A DNA stretch of 64,000 nucleotides. Source: DASPKT01 sp035626475 (GTDB lineage Bacteria > Pseudomonadota > Alphaproteobacteria > Azospirillales > Azospirillaceae). Under the pieces are notes generated by a model. That model saw only the letters and a list, made by a program, of their open reading frames with translations, made no database searches and was not told the origin of the DNA. The translations under genes were made by a program, and so were the position numbers. The DNA is taken from assembly GCA_035626475.1 (NCBI GenBank), contig DASPNP010000010.1, forward strand, positions 86,243 through 150,242, in the 5' to 3' direction. This document shows, piece by piece, positions 42,658 through 51,318 of the stretch; within the stretch, counting starts at the first letter, position 1, and each line of letters begins with the position of its first letter.

Positions 42658-43673
42658 CCATGACACCGGTAGCATCCCTATCGCGCCGGTCGGTGCTGGG
42701 CGCAGGCGCGGCGCTGGGGCTGGCGGCATGCGGCGATGGGGGCAAGCCGCTCGACCGCCCGCTCTTCTCCGCCGACGCGCATCCCCAGGGCTACCCGACG
42801 GTCAAGGCCGTGGAGGAGATGGCGCGGCTGGTGAAGGAGCGCACCAACGGCGAGCTCTCCATCCGCATCTATGCCGGCGGCCAGTTGGGCGGCGAGTCCG
42901 ATACGCTGGAGATCACCATGTTCGGGGGCATCGACCTGAACCGGGTGAATCTGGCGCCGCTGAACCCGATCGCGCCGCCGACGCTGGTCCTGTCGCTGCC
43001 CTTCCTGTTCGAGAGCATCCCGCATGCCCGCCGCACCTTCGACGGCGCGCCGGGCGAGCGCATTCTGGCCTCGCTGGAGCCGCGCGGGCTGATCGGCCTG
43101 TGCTTCTACGACAGCGGCGCCCGCAGCTTCTACAACACCAAGCGGCCGATCCGGACGCCTGATGATCTGGCCGGGCTGAAGGTGCGGGTGCAGAGCTCCG
43201 ACCTCTACGTCGCCATGGTCGCGGCGGCCGGCGGCAACCCGACGCCGATCCCGCTGGGCGAGGTCTACCAGGCGCTGGTCCAGGGCGTGGTCGACGCTGC
43301 CGAGAACAACTGGCCCTCCTACGAGACGACCCGGCATTACGAGAGCGCGCGCTACTACAGCCTCACCCGCCACGTCATGGCGCCGGAGGTGCTGGTGATG
43401 TCGCGCCGGCGCTGGGAGAAGCTGCCCCAGGCGCACCGGGACGTGATCCGGCAGGCGGCCAAGGACAGCGTGCCCTACATGCGCGGCCTGTGGGACGCGC
43501 GCGAGGCCGGAGCGCAGGAGCGGCTGCTGAAGGCCGGCGTGCAGCTGAACGACGACATCGATGTGCGGGCCTTCCAGGCCCGCATGCTGCCGGTCTGGGA
43601 GCGCTTCATGACCACGCCGGAACTGAGGGGCCTGGTCGAAGAGGTGCAGGCGCTGGGAGGCGGCAATGCTTGA
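42654..43673 (+). CDS. TRAP transporter substrate-binding protein (DctP type)
   Basis: A 339-residue exported protein. The N-terminus SRRSVLGAGAALGLAAC has a twin-arginine pair and a lipobox-like LAAC, so it is probably a lipid-anchored, Tat-exported binding protein. The mature protein has the DctP family features GLKVRVQSSDLYVAMVAAAG, PLGEVYQALVQGVVDAAENN and the Arg that binds the carboxylate of the ligand in GLKVRVQ. Neighbouring uronate genes suggest a uronate or related acid. It overlaps the upstream gene by 4 nt and the small permease by 8 nt. An extra copy of the TGACACCGGT sequence lies at its start. Confidence 0.9.
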   Translation: MTMTPVASLSRRSVLGAGAALGLAACGDGGKPLDRPLFSADAHPQGYPTVKAVEEMARLVKERTNGELSIRIYAGGQLGGESDTLEITMFGGIDLNRVNLAPLNPIAPPTLVLSLPFLFESIPHARRTFDGAPGERILASLEPRGLIGLCFYDSGARSFYNTKRPIRTPDDLAGLKVRVQSSDLYVAMVAAAGGNPTPIPLGEVYQALVQGVVDAAENNWPSYETTRHYESARYYSLTRHVMAPEVLVMSRRRWEKLPQAHRDVIRQAAKDSVPYMRGLWDAREAGAQERLLKAGVQLNDDIDVRAFQARMLPVWERFMTTPELRGLVEEVQALGGGNA

Positions 43674-44163
43674 GGCGCTGGCGACCGTCACCCGCACGCT
43701 CAGCCGCCTGTTCCTGGTCGTCGCCGGGGCCGGGCTGCTGGTCATGACCGGCATCATCGGCTGGCAGGTCTTCGGCCGCTACGTGCTGAACGCCAGCCCC
43801 GCCTGGGCCGAGCAGCTGGCGCTGGTGCTGATGATCTGGTTCATCACGCTCGCCGCCGCTGCCGGCGTGCGCGAGGGCTTCCACATCCGCATCACCGTGC
43901 TGGAGGACAATCTGGCCGAGCGTGGGCGCAAGGCGCTGCGGCTCGCCTCCCACGCCATCGTCGGGCTGATCGGCGCCGCCATGGCGGTGTGGGGGGCCGA
44001 GCTGGTGCAGGCCACCTGGCACCACGACATCCCCACCCTCTCCGTCCCGCGCGGCGCCGCCTACCTGCCGCTGCCGCTGTCGGGGGCGCTGATCGTGCTC
44101 TTCACGGTCGAAAATTTGGTTGCCGAATTCCTCGGGCGAAAGGTCGAGCCGCTATGGAACTGA
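43666..44163 (+). CDS. TRAP transporter small permease (DctQ type)
   Basis: A 165-residue protein with four hydrophobic helices (RLFLVVAGAGLLVMTGIIGWQ, LALVLMIWFITLAAAAGV, IVGLIGAAMAVWG, LIVLFTVENLVAEF), the FGRYVLNASPAWAEQ segment and an EGFHIRITVLED motif, all usual in DctQ. It overlaps both neighbours (8 nt with the binding protein, 10 nt with the large permease), so the three are translationally coupled and form one transporter. Confidence 0.9.
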   Translation: MLEALATVTRTLSRLFLVVAGAGLLVMTGIIGWQVFGRYVLNASPAWAEQLALVLMIWFITLAAAAGVREGFHIRITVLEDNLAERGRKALRLASHAIVGLIGAAMAVWGAELVQATWHHDIPTLSVPRGAAYLPLPLSGALIVLFTVENLVAEFLGRKVEPLWN

Positions 44164-45434
44164 CCCTGCTGCTGCTGTCCATGGCGGCGCTGCTGACCAT
44201 GGGCGTGCCCGTGGCCTTCGCCATGCTGGGCGCCACGCTGCTGACCCTGTTCGTGCTGGACATCCCGCCCGTCGTCGCCTTCCAGCAGATGGCGGCCGGC
44301 ATGAACATCTTCAGCCTGATCGCCATCCCCTTCTTCGTCTTCACCGGCAATCTGATGCACCGCGCCGGCATCGCGCGCCGCATCGTGGCGGTGGTGGACG
44401 CGGCGCTGGGGCGCATCCGCGGCGGCATGGGCGTGGTCGATGTCGGCGCCTCCATGATGTTCGGGGCCATCTCCGGCTCGGCCATCGCCACCGTCTCGGC
44501 CATGGGCTCCACGCTCATGCCGATGATGAAGGAGAAGGGCTACGACGCCGACTACGCCGTCAACGTCACCTCCAGCGCCGCCATCATCGGCGTCATGGTG
44601 CCGCCCTCGCACAACATGATCATCTACGCGGCGGCGGCCGGCGTCGGAGTGTCGGTCAACGACATGTTCCTGGCCGGCATCGTGCCCGGCATCCTGACCG
44701 GGCTGCTGCTGATGGTGACGGCCTGGGCGGTGGCGGTGAAGCGCGGCTACCCCGCCGGCACCTTTCCCGGCTTCCGCGCCCTCTTCTACGCCTTCATCAT
44801 GGCCCTGCCGGGGCTGGTGACGGCGCTGATCATCTTCGTCGGCGTGCTGGGCGGCCTGTTCACCGCGACCGAATCCTCCGCCGTCGCCGTCATCTACACC
44901 ATGCTGGTGGCGGGGCTGGTCTACCGCTCCATGAGCTGGCGCGACTTCGCCTCGGCCGCCATCGCGGCGGTGCAGACCACCGCCATGGTCATGCTGATCA
45001 TCGGCACCGCCGGCGCCTTCGGCTGGCTGGTGGCGCTGCTGGAGGCGCCGGCGCAGCTGGCCGGCATGATCAGCGCCATCTCCGAGAACCCGCTGGTGAT
45101 CTACCTGATCATCAACATCATCCTGCTGGTGCTGGGCACCTTCATGGACATGGCGCCGCTGATCGTGATCTGCACGCCGATCTTCCTGCCGGTGGTGCAG
45201 TCGATCGGCGGCGACCCGGTGCATTTCGGCATCATCATGATGCTGAACCAGGGCATCGGGCTGGTGACGCCGCCGGTGGGATCGGTGCAGTTCGTCGGCG
45301 CCGCCATCGGCAAGATCACGGTGGAGCAGTCGATGAAGACCATCTGGCCCTTCTACGGCGCGCTGGCCCTGGCGCTGATCCTGATCACCTACATCCCCGC
45401 CCTGTCCCTGACCCTGCCGGCGCTGGTCCGCTGA
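44154..45434 (+). CDS. TRAP transporter large permease (DctM type)
   Basis: A 426-residue membrane protein of normal DctM length, with about a dozen helices. Its start MELTLLLLSMAALLTMGVPVAFAML is typical; conserved segments GAISGSAIATVSAMGS, MVPPSHNMIIYA and NQGIGLVTPPVGS are all present. The ATG at 44154 is chosen because homology begins there and the upstream extension is shadow of the overlapping small permease. Together with 42654-43673 and 43666-44163 it makes a complete transporter. Confidence 0.93.
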   Translation: MELTLLLLSMAALLTMGVPVAFAMLGATLLTLFVLDIPPVVAFQQMAAGMNIFSLIAIPFFVFTGNLMHRAGIARRIVAVVDAALGRIRGGMGVVDVGASMMFGAISGSAIATVSAMGSTLMPMMKEKGYDADYAVNVTSSAAIIGVMVPPSHNMIIYAAAAGVGVSVNDMFLAGIVPGILTGLLLMVTAWAVAVKRGYPAGTFPGFRALFYAFIMALPGLVTALIIFVGVLGGLFTATESSAVAVIYTMLVAGLVYRSMSWRDFASAAIAAVQTTAMVMLIIGTAGAFGWLVALLEAPAQLAGMISAISENPLVIYLIINIILLVLGTFMDMAPLIVICTPIFLPVVQSIGGDPVHFGIIMMLNQGIGLVTPPVGSVQFVGAAIGKITVEQSMKTIWPFYGALALALILITYIPALSLTLPALVR

Positions 45435-45522
45435 AGGCTGGCGGGCGGGCGGGGGATGGGCTATCTCTCCAGCGGCGCCTCTCCGGACCGGCGCCCAATC
45501 TCAAGCGGAGCCGACGCCTGCC

Positions 45523-46605
45523 ATGGCCTCGAACGTGACACCCGGTCAGGACGGCGCCGTCGATCCCGCCGACATCGTCTGGACCCTGAAGCGCAAGCCG
45601 ACCATCAACGACGTGGCGCGGCTGGCGCAGGTGTCGAAGAAGACGGTCAGCCGCGTCATCAACAAATCGCCGCTGGTCCATGACGAGACGCGCGACCGCA
45701 TCAACGCGATCATCGACAGGATCGGCTACATCCCCGATCCCAACGCGCGCGGCCTCGCCTCCCAGCGCAGCTTCCTGCTGGGCCTGGTCTACGACAACCC
45801 CAACGCCCAGTTCATCATCAGCATCCAGGAGGGCGTGCTCGAGGCCAGCCGCCGCGCCGGCTACGAGCTGGTGGTGCACCCGTGCGACCACCGCAGCCCC
45901 GATTTGCTGGAGGACGTGAAGCGCTTCGTCGAGCGCCAGCGGCTGGACGGCATCGTGCTGTCGCCGCCGGTATCGGAGAACGACGATCTGGCCCGGCTGC
46001 TGGCCGGGCTGGAGTGCCACTATGTCCGGCTGGCCTATGTGCCGCTGGACGCGCCCGGCCGCACGGTCATCAGCCACGACTACCAGACCGCGACCGAGGT
46101 GGCGGACATGCTGGCCGGCATGGGCCACCGCCGCATCGGCTTCATCCGCGGCCCCAGCGGCTACGGCTCGGCCGCCGAGCGCGCCCGGGGCTTCCTCGGC
46201 GCGCTGGAGAAGCACGGCATCACCCTGGCGCCCGACATGATCGTGGAAGGCGCCTACACCTTCGAGTCCGGCGAGGTGGCGGCGGAGAAGCTGCTGTCCA
46301 TGGACCCGCGCCCCACCGCCATCTTCGCCGGCAACGACGAGATGGCGGCCGGCATCTACAAGGTCGCCTACCGCAAGGGCATCTCCATCCCGCGCGATCT
46401 CAGCGTGGTGGGATTCGACGACGGCCCCATCGCGTCCCGCCTGTCGCCCTCGCTGACCACCGTCCGCCTGCCGATCCGCGACATGGGCCGCATCGCCGCC
46501 GAGAAGCTGATCGCCACCCTGGCCGAACCCTCGCGCCCGCCGGGCGAGACGGTGGTGCTGCCCAAGCTCATCATGCGCGAAAGCTGCGCCCCGCCGCAGT
46601 TCTGA
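45523..46605 (+). CDS. LacI-family transcriptional regulator
   Basis: A 360-residue regulator. Helix-turn-helix at about 27-50 (TINDVARLAQVSKKTVSRVI), hinge helix in GYIPDPNARGLASQ, then a periplasmic-binding-protein-like effector domain with LLGLVYDNPNAQ, VIGHRRIGFIRGP-like sequence and FAGNDEMAAGIYK. It lies between the transporter operon and the uxaC-kduI-kduD operon, each of which has a TGACACCGGTT site at 63-65 nt before the start. It is therefore the likely repressor of both, with a uronate or unsaturated intermediate as inducer (inferred). Confidence 0.9.
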   Translation: MASNVTPGQDGAVDPADIVWTLKRKPTINDVARLAQVSKKTVSRVINKSPLVHDETRDRINAIIDRIGYIPDPNARGLASQRSFLLGLVYDNPNAQFIISIQEGVLEASRRAGYELVVHPCDHRSPDLLEDVKRFVERQRLDGIVLSPPVSENDDLARLLAGLECHYVRLAYVPLDAPGRTVISHDYQTATEVADMLAGMGHRRIGFIRGPSGYGSAAERARGFLGALEKHGITLAPDMIVEGAYTFESGEVAAEKLLSMDPRPTAIFAGNDEMAAGIYKVAYRKGISIPRDLSVVGFDDGPIASRLSPSLTTVRLPIRDMGRIAAEKLIATLAEPSRPPGETVVLPKLIMRESCAPPQF

Positions 46606-46635
46606 GGGGGCGGTGGGCCAGGACGTACGCTCGCC

Positions 46636-46856
46636 CGTCACCCCGGCGAAAGTCGGGGCCCAGGGGTTGCAGCGGGATGCGCTGGATGCAGCCCTCGTCT
46701 CGTTCGTAGGTCGCATGGAGCCGCAGGCGTAATGCGACACCCCGGCCGGAGCATGTCGCATTGCGGCTTCGCCTCCATGCGACCTACGGCTATGGCCAAG
46801 CTTCATCGGCCGCCCAGGGCGGCAACCCCTGGGTCCCGGCCTGCGCCGGGATGACG
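46636..46856. repeat. Composite repeat: R3 arms enclosing an R2 element
   Basis: Arms CCCCGGCGAAAGTCGGGG (46639-46656) and the inverted copy at 46823-46856 enclose an R2 element at 46705-46788 whose own ends, CGTAGGTCGCATGGAG and CTCCATGCGACCTACG, are near-perfect inverted repeats. R2 lies exactly centred in R3. Confidence 0.8.
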
Positions 46857-46917
46857 GTAAGAAAAGAAGCGCGCGGAACAGCCGACCCACCCCCTTCTAA
46901 CCCGTTGCAGCCACCGA

Positions 46918-46931
46918 TGACACCGGTTACC
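46918..46931. promoter_or_regulatory. Candidate LacI-type operator for uxaC-kduI-kduD
   Basis: TGACACCGGTTACC lies 63 nt before the uxaC start. It differs from the site at 41764-41777 at one base. ACCGGT is palindromic, and the extended TGACACCGGTTACC is an imperfect inverted repeat like known LacI/GntR(E. coli) operators. Confidence 0.6.
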
Positions 46932-46993
46932 CTATGCCTCAACGAATGTCCGGGAGGATGAGGGGCAAGGCCCCGTCCAGGAGAGCTGACGAG

Positions 46994-48454
46994 ATGCCCA
47001 AACCCCTGCTGCTGCATGAGGACCGGCTGTTCCCGGCCGAGCCCGGCACGCGCGCCATCGCCCGCCGCCTGTACGCGGAGGTGAGCGGCCTGCCGATCAT
47101 CAGCCCGCACGGCCACACCGACCCGCGCTGGTTCGCCGGCAACGAGCCTTTCGCCAACGCCACCGAGCTGTTCCTGGCGCCGGACCACTACATCTACCGC
47201 ATGCTCTACAGCCAGGGCGTGGCGCTGGAGGATCTGGGCATCGCCAGCAAGGCCGGGCCGTCCAAGGCCGACCCGCGCGCGGCCTGGCGCCTGTTCGCCC
47301 GCAACACCCACCTGTTCCGCGGCACGCCCTCGGCCATGTGGCTGGACCATGTCTTCGCCACCGTCTTCGGCTTCGAGGTGCGGCTGGGCGAGGACACGGC
47401 CGACCTCTATTTCGACCGCATCAACGAGGCCCTGGCGACGGACGCCTTCCGCCCGCGCGCCCTGTTCGACCGGTTCGGGATCGAGCTGCTGGCGACGACG
47501 GAATCACCCGTCGACACGCTGGAGCACCATGAGGCGATCCTGGACAGCGGCTGGACGGGCCGGGTGGTCACCGCCTACCGCCCCGACGCCGTCATCGACC
47601 CGGAGCATGAGGCCTTCCCCGACGCGATGCGCCGCTTCGCCGAGATCACCGGGGAGGATGTCTTCTCCTGGAAGGGCTATCTGGCCGCGCATGCCAGGCG
47701 CCGGCAGGACTTCATGCGGGTCGGCGCCACCTCCACCGACCACGGCCACCCGACCGCCGCCACCGCCGACCTGTCGCCGGTCGAGGCGGAACGCCTGTTC
47801 GCTAAGGTCGTGAAGGGCGGGGTCTCGGCCGAGGATGCCGAGCTGTTCCGGGCGCAGATGCTGACCGAGATGGCGGCGATGAGCCTGGAGGATGGTCTGG
47901 TCATGCAGATCCATCCCGGCGCCTTCCGCAACCACAATACCAGGCTGTTCCAGGCCTATGGCCGCGACAAGGGCGCCGACGTGCCCAGCCGCACCGAATA
48001 TGTCCGCGCGCTGCAGCCGCTGCTGGGCCGTTTCGGCAACGAAACCAACTTGAGCATCATCCTCTTCACGCTGGACGAGAGCGCCTACGCCCGCGAACTG
48101 GCGCCGCTGGCCGGGCACTATCCCTGCCTGAAGCTGGGGCCGGCCTGGTGGTTCCACGACAGCCCGGAGGGCATGCGCCGCTTCCGCGAGATGACCACCG
48201 AGACGGCCGGCTTCTACAACACCGTCGGCTTCAACGACGACACCCGCGCCTTCCTCTCGATCCCCGCCCGCCACGATGTGGCGCGGCGCATCGACTGCGC
48301 CTTCCTGGCGCGGCTGGTGGCCGAGCACCGGCTGGAGGAGGACGAGGCGGCCCAGGTGGCGCGCGACCTCGCCTACGCGCTGCCCAAACGGGCCTACAAG
48401 CTGGACGGGCGGCTGGAGACCTCCGCCGCCGGAAACCTAAAACTCACGGCCTGA
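46994..48454 (+). CDS. uxaC: Uronate isomerase (glucuronate/galacturonate isomerase)
   Basis: A 486-residue enzyme of the amidohydrolase fold. The HGHTDPRWFAGNEPF motif near residue 36 and the later NxxLSIILFTLDES and GPAWWFHDSPEGMRRFREM segments are UxaC hallmarks. It converts D-glucuronate to fructuronate or D-galacturonate to tagaturonate in the cytoplasm. I chose the ATG at 46994 because AGGAGAGCTGACG precedes it. It is the first gene of an operon with kduI and kduD. Confidence 0.93.
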   Translation: MPKPLLLHEDRLFPAEPGTRAIARRLYAEVSGLPIISPHGHTDPRWFAGNEPFANATELFLAPDHYIYRMLYSQGVALEDLGIASKAGPSKADPRAAWRLFARNTHLFRGTPSAMWLDHVFATVFGFEVRLGEDTADLYFDRINEALATDAFRPRALFDRFGIELLATTESPVDTLEHHEAILDSGWTGRVVTAYRPDAVIDPEHEAFPDAMRRFAEITGEDVFSWKGYLAAHARRRQDFMRVGATSTDHGHPTAATADLSPVEAERLFAKVVKGGVSAEDAELFRAQMLTEMAAMSLEDGLVMQIHPGAFRNHNTRLFQAYGRDKGADVPSRTEYVRALQPLLGRFGNETNLSIILFTLDESAYARELAPLAGHYPCLKLGPAWWFHDSPEGMRRFREMTTETAGFYNTVGFNDDTRAFLSIPARHDVARRIDCAFLARLVAEHRLEEDEAAQVARDLAYALPKRAYKLDGRLETSAAGNLKLTA

Positions 48455-48477
48455 CGGCCGGTTACAGGGAGATCCTC

Positions 48478-49311
48478 ATGTTCCGCAAGACCCTGCACGC
48501 GACCCATCCCGTCATGATGGGCGGTGCCAGCAACCAGGATCTGCGCGACCGCTACCTGGTGGACGGGCTGTTCACGCCGGGCGAGGCGGTGCTGACCTAT
48601 TCGCACAATGAGCGCTTCGTCATCGGCGGCGTGGCCCCCGGCGGCAAGGCCGTTGCGCTGCCGAAACAGACCGAGCCGGCCTCGGCCGCCGGCAAGCCGT
48701 TCCTGGAGCGGCGCGAACTGGGCATCGTCAATGTCGGGCCGAACCCGGGCCGCGTGACGGTGGACGGCACGGCGTACGACCTCGCGGTGCGCGACGGGCT
48801 CTATGTGCCGATGGGCACGCAGGAAGTCCTCTTCGAGGGCGACACCCGCTACTACCTCGCCAGCACGCCGGCGCATGTGCGCTACGAGACGGTGAAGATC
48901 TCCATCGACCAGGCGGTGCCGCTGGAGCGGGGCGCGCTGGAGACCAGCAACGAGCGCACCATCTACCAGTACATCGTGCCGGCCACCTGCAAGTCGGCGC
49001 AGCTGCTGCTGGGCGTCACGCTGCTGAAGCCAGGCAGCGTCTGGAACACCATGCCGCCGCACCTGCACGACCGCCGCTCGGAGGTCTATTTCTACTTCGA
49101 CCTGCAGCCCGACCAGCGCGTCTTCCACTTCATGGGCGAGCCCGAGGCAGCCCGCCACATCGTGGTCGCCGACGGCGAGGCGGTGATCTCGCCGCCCTGG
49201 TCGATCCATATGGGCTCGGGCACCTCCAACTATTCCTTCATCTGGGCGATGGGCGGAGAGAACCTGGACTACACGGACATGAACGTCCTCGACATCTGCC
49301 AGCTGCGCTGA
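48478..49311 (+). CDS. kduI: 5-dehydro-4-deoxy-D-glucuronate isomerase
   Basis: A 277-residue cupin enzyme (MFRKTLHATHPVMMGGASNQ). Conserved GLYVPMGTQEVLF, PATCKSAQLLLGVTLLKPGS and the zinc-binding PPHLHDRRSEVYFYFD are all present. It interconverts 5-keto-4-deoxyuronate and 2,5-diketo-3-deoxygluconate in pectin/unsaturated uronate breakdown. It starts 23 nt after uxaC, with AGGGAGATC upstream, and precedes kduD. Confidence 0.95.
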   Translation: MFRKTLHATHPVMMGGASNQDLRDRYLVDGLFTPGEAVLTYSHNERFVIGGVAPGGKAVALPKQTEPASAAGKPFLERRELGIVNVGPNPGRVTVDGTAYDLAVRDGLYVPMGTQEVLFEGDTRYYLASTPAHVRYETVKISIDQAVPLERGALETSNERTIYQYIVPATCKSAQLLLGVTLLKPGSVWNTMPPHLHDRRSEVYFYFDLQPDQRVFHFMGEPEAARHIVVADGEAVISPPWSIHMGSGTSNYSFIWAMGGENLDYTDMNVLDICQLR

Positions 49312-49325
49312 GGGAGGGCACAGTC

Positions 49326-50084
49326 ATGGCCAATCCGTTCAGCCTGGAAGGCAAGGTCGCCGTCGTCACCGGCGCCAACACCGGCATCGGCCAGGGCATC
49401 GCGGTGGCGCTGGCCGAGGCCGGCGCCGACCTGGTCGCCGTCGGCCGCTCCGACCCGTCGGAGACGGGCGGCATGGTCGAGGCGGCCGGGCGCCGCTTCG
49501 CCAGGATCACGGCCGATCTCGGCGACGTCGCGGCGGTCTCGCCGGTCATGGACCAGGCGGTGGCGGCCTTCGGGCGTGCCGACATCCTGGTCAACAATGC
49601 CGGCATCATCCGCCGCGCCGACGCGCTGGAGTTCTCGGAGGCCGACTGGGACGCGGTCATGGACGTGAACATCAAGTCGGTGTTCTTCCTGTCCCAGGCC
49701 TTCGCCCGGCACGTGATCCCGGCCGGCCGGCCCGGCAAGATCATCAACATCGCCTCGATGCTGAGCTTCCAGGGCGGCATCCGCGTCGCCAGCTACACCG
49801 CCAGCAAGAGCGGCGTGGCCGGCCTTACGAAGCTGCTGGCGAACGAATGGGCGGGCAAGGGCATCAACGTCAACGCCATCGCCCCAGGCTACTTCGCCAC
49901 CAACAACACCGCGGCCCTGCAGGCCGACGAGCAGCGCAACCGCGACATCCTCGCCCGCATCCCGGCGGGGCGCTGGGGCCAGCCGTCGGACCTGGGCGGG
50001 GCGGCCGTGTTCCTGGCTTCGAGCGCCGCGGACTATGTCCACGGCACGGTGCTGGCGGTGGATGGCGGCTGGCTGGCACGGTGA
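49326..50084 (+). CDS. kduD: 2-dehydro-3-deoxy-D-gluconate 5-dehydrogenase (SDR)
   Basis: A 252-residue short-chain dehydrogenase. It has the N-terminal nucleotide-binding VVTGANTGIGQGIAVAL, NNAGII and the catalytic YTASKSG (Tyr-x-x-x-Lys). With KduI it reduces 2,5-diketo-3-deoxygluconate to 2-keto-3-deoxygluconate. The sequence INIASMLSFQGGIRVASYTASK matches KduD. It starts 14 nt after kduI with GAGGGAGGGCAC upstream, completing the uxaC-kduI-kduD operon. Confidence 0.92.
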   Translation: MANPFSLEGKVAVVTGANTGIGQGIAVALAEAGADLVAVGRSDPSETGGMVEAAGRRFARITADLGDVAAVSPVMDQAVAAFGRADILVNNAGIIRRADALEFSEADWDAVMDVNIKSVFFLSQAFARHVIPAGRPGKIINIASMLSFQGGIRVASYTASKSGVAGLTKLLANEWAGKGINVNAIAPGYFATNNTAALQADEQRNRDILARIPAGRWGQPSDLGGAAVFLASSAADYVHGTVLAVDGGWLAR

Positions 50085-50128
50085 GGCCCAACGGTGCCGA
50101 CGGCGTGGTGCGTGTGTCAATCCGCACC

Positions 50129-50212
50129 CGTAGGTCGCATGGAGGCGGAGCCGGAATGCGACGTTGACCCGGCCGGGCATGTCGCATTGCGCTCCGCTGC
50201 ATGCGACCTACG
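50129..50212. repeat. Paired inverted repeat, family R2
   Basis: Near-palindromic ends CGTAGGTCGCATGGAG and TGCATGCGACCTACG; same element as 46705-46788 and 52204-52287, all 84 bp long. Confidence 0.8.
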
Positions 50213-50226
50213 GAGCGCCGCCCATT

Positions 50227-50236
50227 CTGTATACAA
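50227..50236. promoter_or_regulatory. Imperfect GTATAC site after the GntR gene
   Basis: CTGTATACAA resembles the ATTGTATACAAT sites seen upstream of the GntR-linked operons, with the central GTATAC at 50229-50234. It lies 10 nt beyond the stop of the GntR gene and could be chance. Confidence 0.3.
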
Positions 50237-50245
50237 CCCGCCCCT

Positions 50246-50995
50246 TCAGGGCTCCTCGTTCAGCAGGGTGATGGCCCACTGCATGTGGCCGATGAAGGTG
50301 GCGGTGGCGGCGTGGGCGTTGCCGGAGACGATGGCGGCGTGGATGCGCTCGTAGCTGGCGATATATTCCTCCCAGTGCTGGCCGGGCAGGCGCTCGGACA
50401 GCAGCCGGTTGAAGAAGCCGAAATGGGCGCGGCGGTAGAAGAAGCTGACGAAGCCGTTGCCGGAAATCTCGTTCAGCGCCTTGTGGTAGTCGTACAGCGC
50501 CTGCACGAACTGGCCGGCCACCCGCCGGCGGTAGGCCTCGCGGATCTGCTCGGCCCGCTCCTCCATGATCCGGCGGTTGTCCGCCTCGTCCATGCGGCCG
50601 GTCGCCAGGCGCACGCCGATCAGGCAGATCGCCTCGGTCAGCTCCATCAGGTCGCTGAGATCCTTCACGGTCAGCCGCCGCACCACCGCGCCGCGGTTGG
50701 GCAGCAGCTCCACCACCCCCTCGCCGGCGAGCATGTGCAGCGCCTCGCGCACCGGGTTGCGGCTGACCCCGAACTCGTCCGCCAGGTCACGGGCGATCAG
50801 GCGCTGGCCCGGGGCGTAGCGCCCGGCCGACAGCCCCTCCAGCAGCCGCTCCACGACGCTCTCGACCAGCGATTCCGATTCCTGCAGGTCGACGGTCTCG
50901 CCGGCGACCTCGCCCACTTGGCTGGCCGGCACCACCGTTCCCCGCCGCCGCCGGGGCTCCGCCTCGGACGGCCGGATTCTCTTCATATCGTTCAT
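50246..50995 (-). CDS. GntR-family regulator with FCD domain
   Basis: A 249-residue regulator. The winged helix-turn-helix lies at about 45-110 (RLIARDLADEFGVSRNPVREALHMLAGEGVVELLPNRGAVV). An all-helical FCD effector domain follows (LMELTEAICLIGVRLA, with conserved Asp/His-type residues, FVQALYDYHKALNEISGN). A 40-residue basic, low-complexity N-terminus precedes it. I chose the ATG at 50995 because GAAGGGAAGCG precedes it. It is divergent from the SnoaL-like pair. Palindromic ATTGTATACAAT sites at 51222, 57698 and 57864 mark the likely regulon. Confidence 0.9.
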   Translation of the reverse strand: MNDMKRIRPSEAEPRRRRGTVVPASQVGEVAGETVDLQESESLVESVVERLLEGLSAGRYAPGQRLIARDLADEFGVSRNPVREALHMLAGEGVVELLPNRGAVVRRLTVKDLSDLMELTEAICLIGVRLATGRMDEADNRRIMEERAEQIREAYRRRVAGQFVQALYDYHKALNEISGNGFVSFFYRRAHFGFFNRLLSERLPGQHWEEYIASYERIHAAIVSGNAHAATATFIGHMQWAITLLNEEP

Positions 50996-51318
50996 CGCTT
51001 CCCTTCAGCGTCTGCGGAACGGCCTCGCGGGGAGGCGGTATTTACTTAGCACGACACACGGGCTTTGACAGGCGCCTCATCCGCCCCAGCGGCCGGCGGT
51101 ACCCCGGAATGGTAGCCCGCCGCCCGGGACGGCGGGTGGCGGAAAGGTAAGGAAATCCCTGGGTTTCCGGCCGTCCCGGCCCGCTGTCGCGGCCGGCCCT
51201 CGGCTTTACCCGTCCACCACGATTGTATACAATAATTCCAACGATCTGAGAAGCCGGCCCGACGGACCGGCCGCTCGAAACTGGACGACAGCAGGCCAAC
51301 AACAGGAGGGAGGAGCAC
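50996..51318. other. Divergent intergenic region with GntR-type site
   Basis: This 323-bp gap contains a 7-bp GC stem (CCCGCCG at 51116-51122, CGGCGGG at 51130-51136), the perfect ATTGTATACAAT palindrome at 51222-51233 and a strong ribosome site AGGAGGGAGGAGC before 51319. No further feature is seen. Confidence 0.6.
51222..51233. promoter_or_regulatory. GntR-type operator ATTGTATACAAT upstream of SnoaL-like pair
   Basis: A perfect 12-bp palindrome, 86 nt before the start at 51319. The same sequence occurs at 57864-57875 and one base short at 57698-57709. Confidence 0.65.

Larger units (their letters stand above)
46606..46993. other. Intergenic region with nested repeats and LacI-type site
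   Basis: This 388-bp gap holds family R3 arms (46636-46670 and 46823-46856) with an R2 element (46705-46788) between them, then a candidate operator at 46918-46931 and the ribosome site of uxaC (AGGAGAGCTGACGAG). No gene is seen. Confidence 0.7.

Noticed and set aside
50227..50236. Fourth GntR operator after the GntR gene
   Set aside because: Imperfect and placed beyond the stop codon with no promoter use evident; kept only as a low-confidence site.
51116..51136. GC hairpin as an attenuator in the GntR leader
   Set aside because: Only a 7-bp stem without a T-run or leader peptide; stems like this are common by chance at this GC content.
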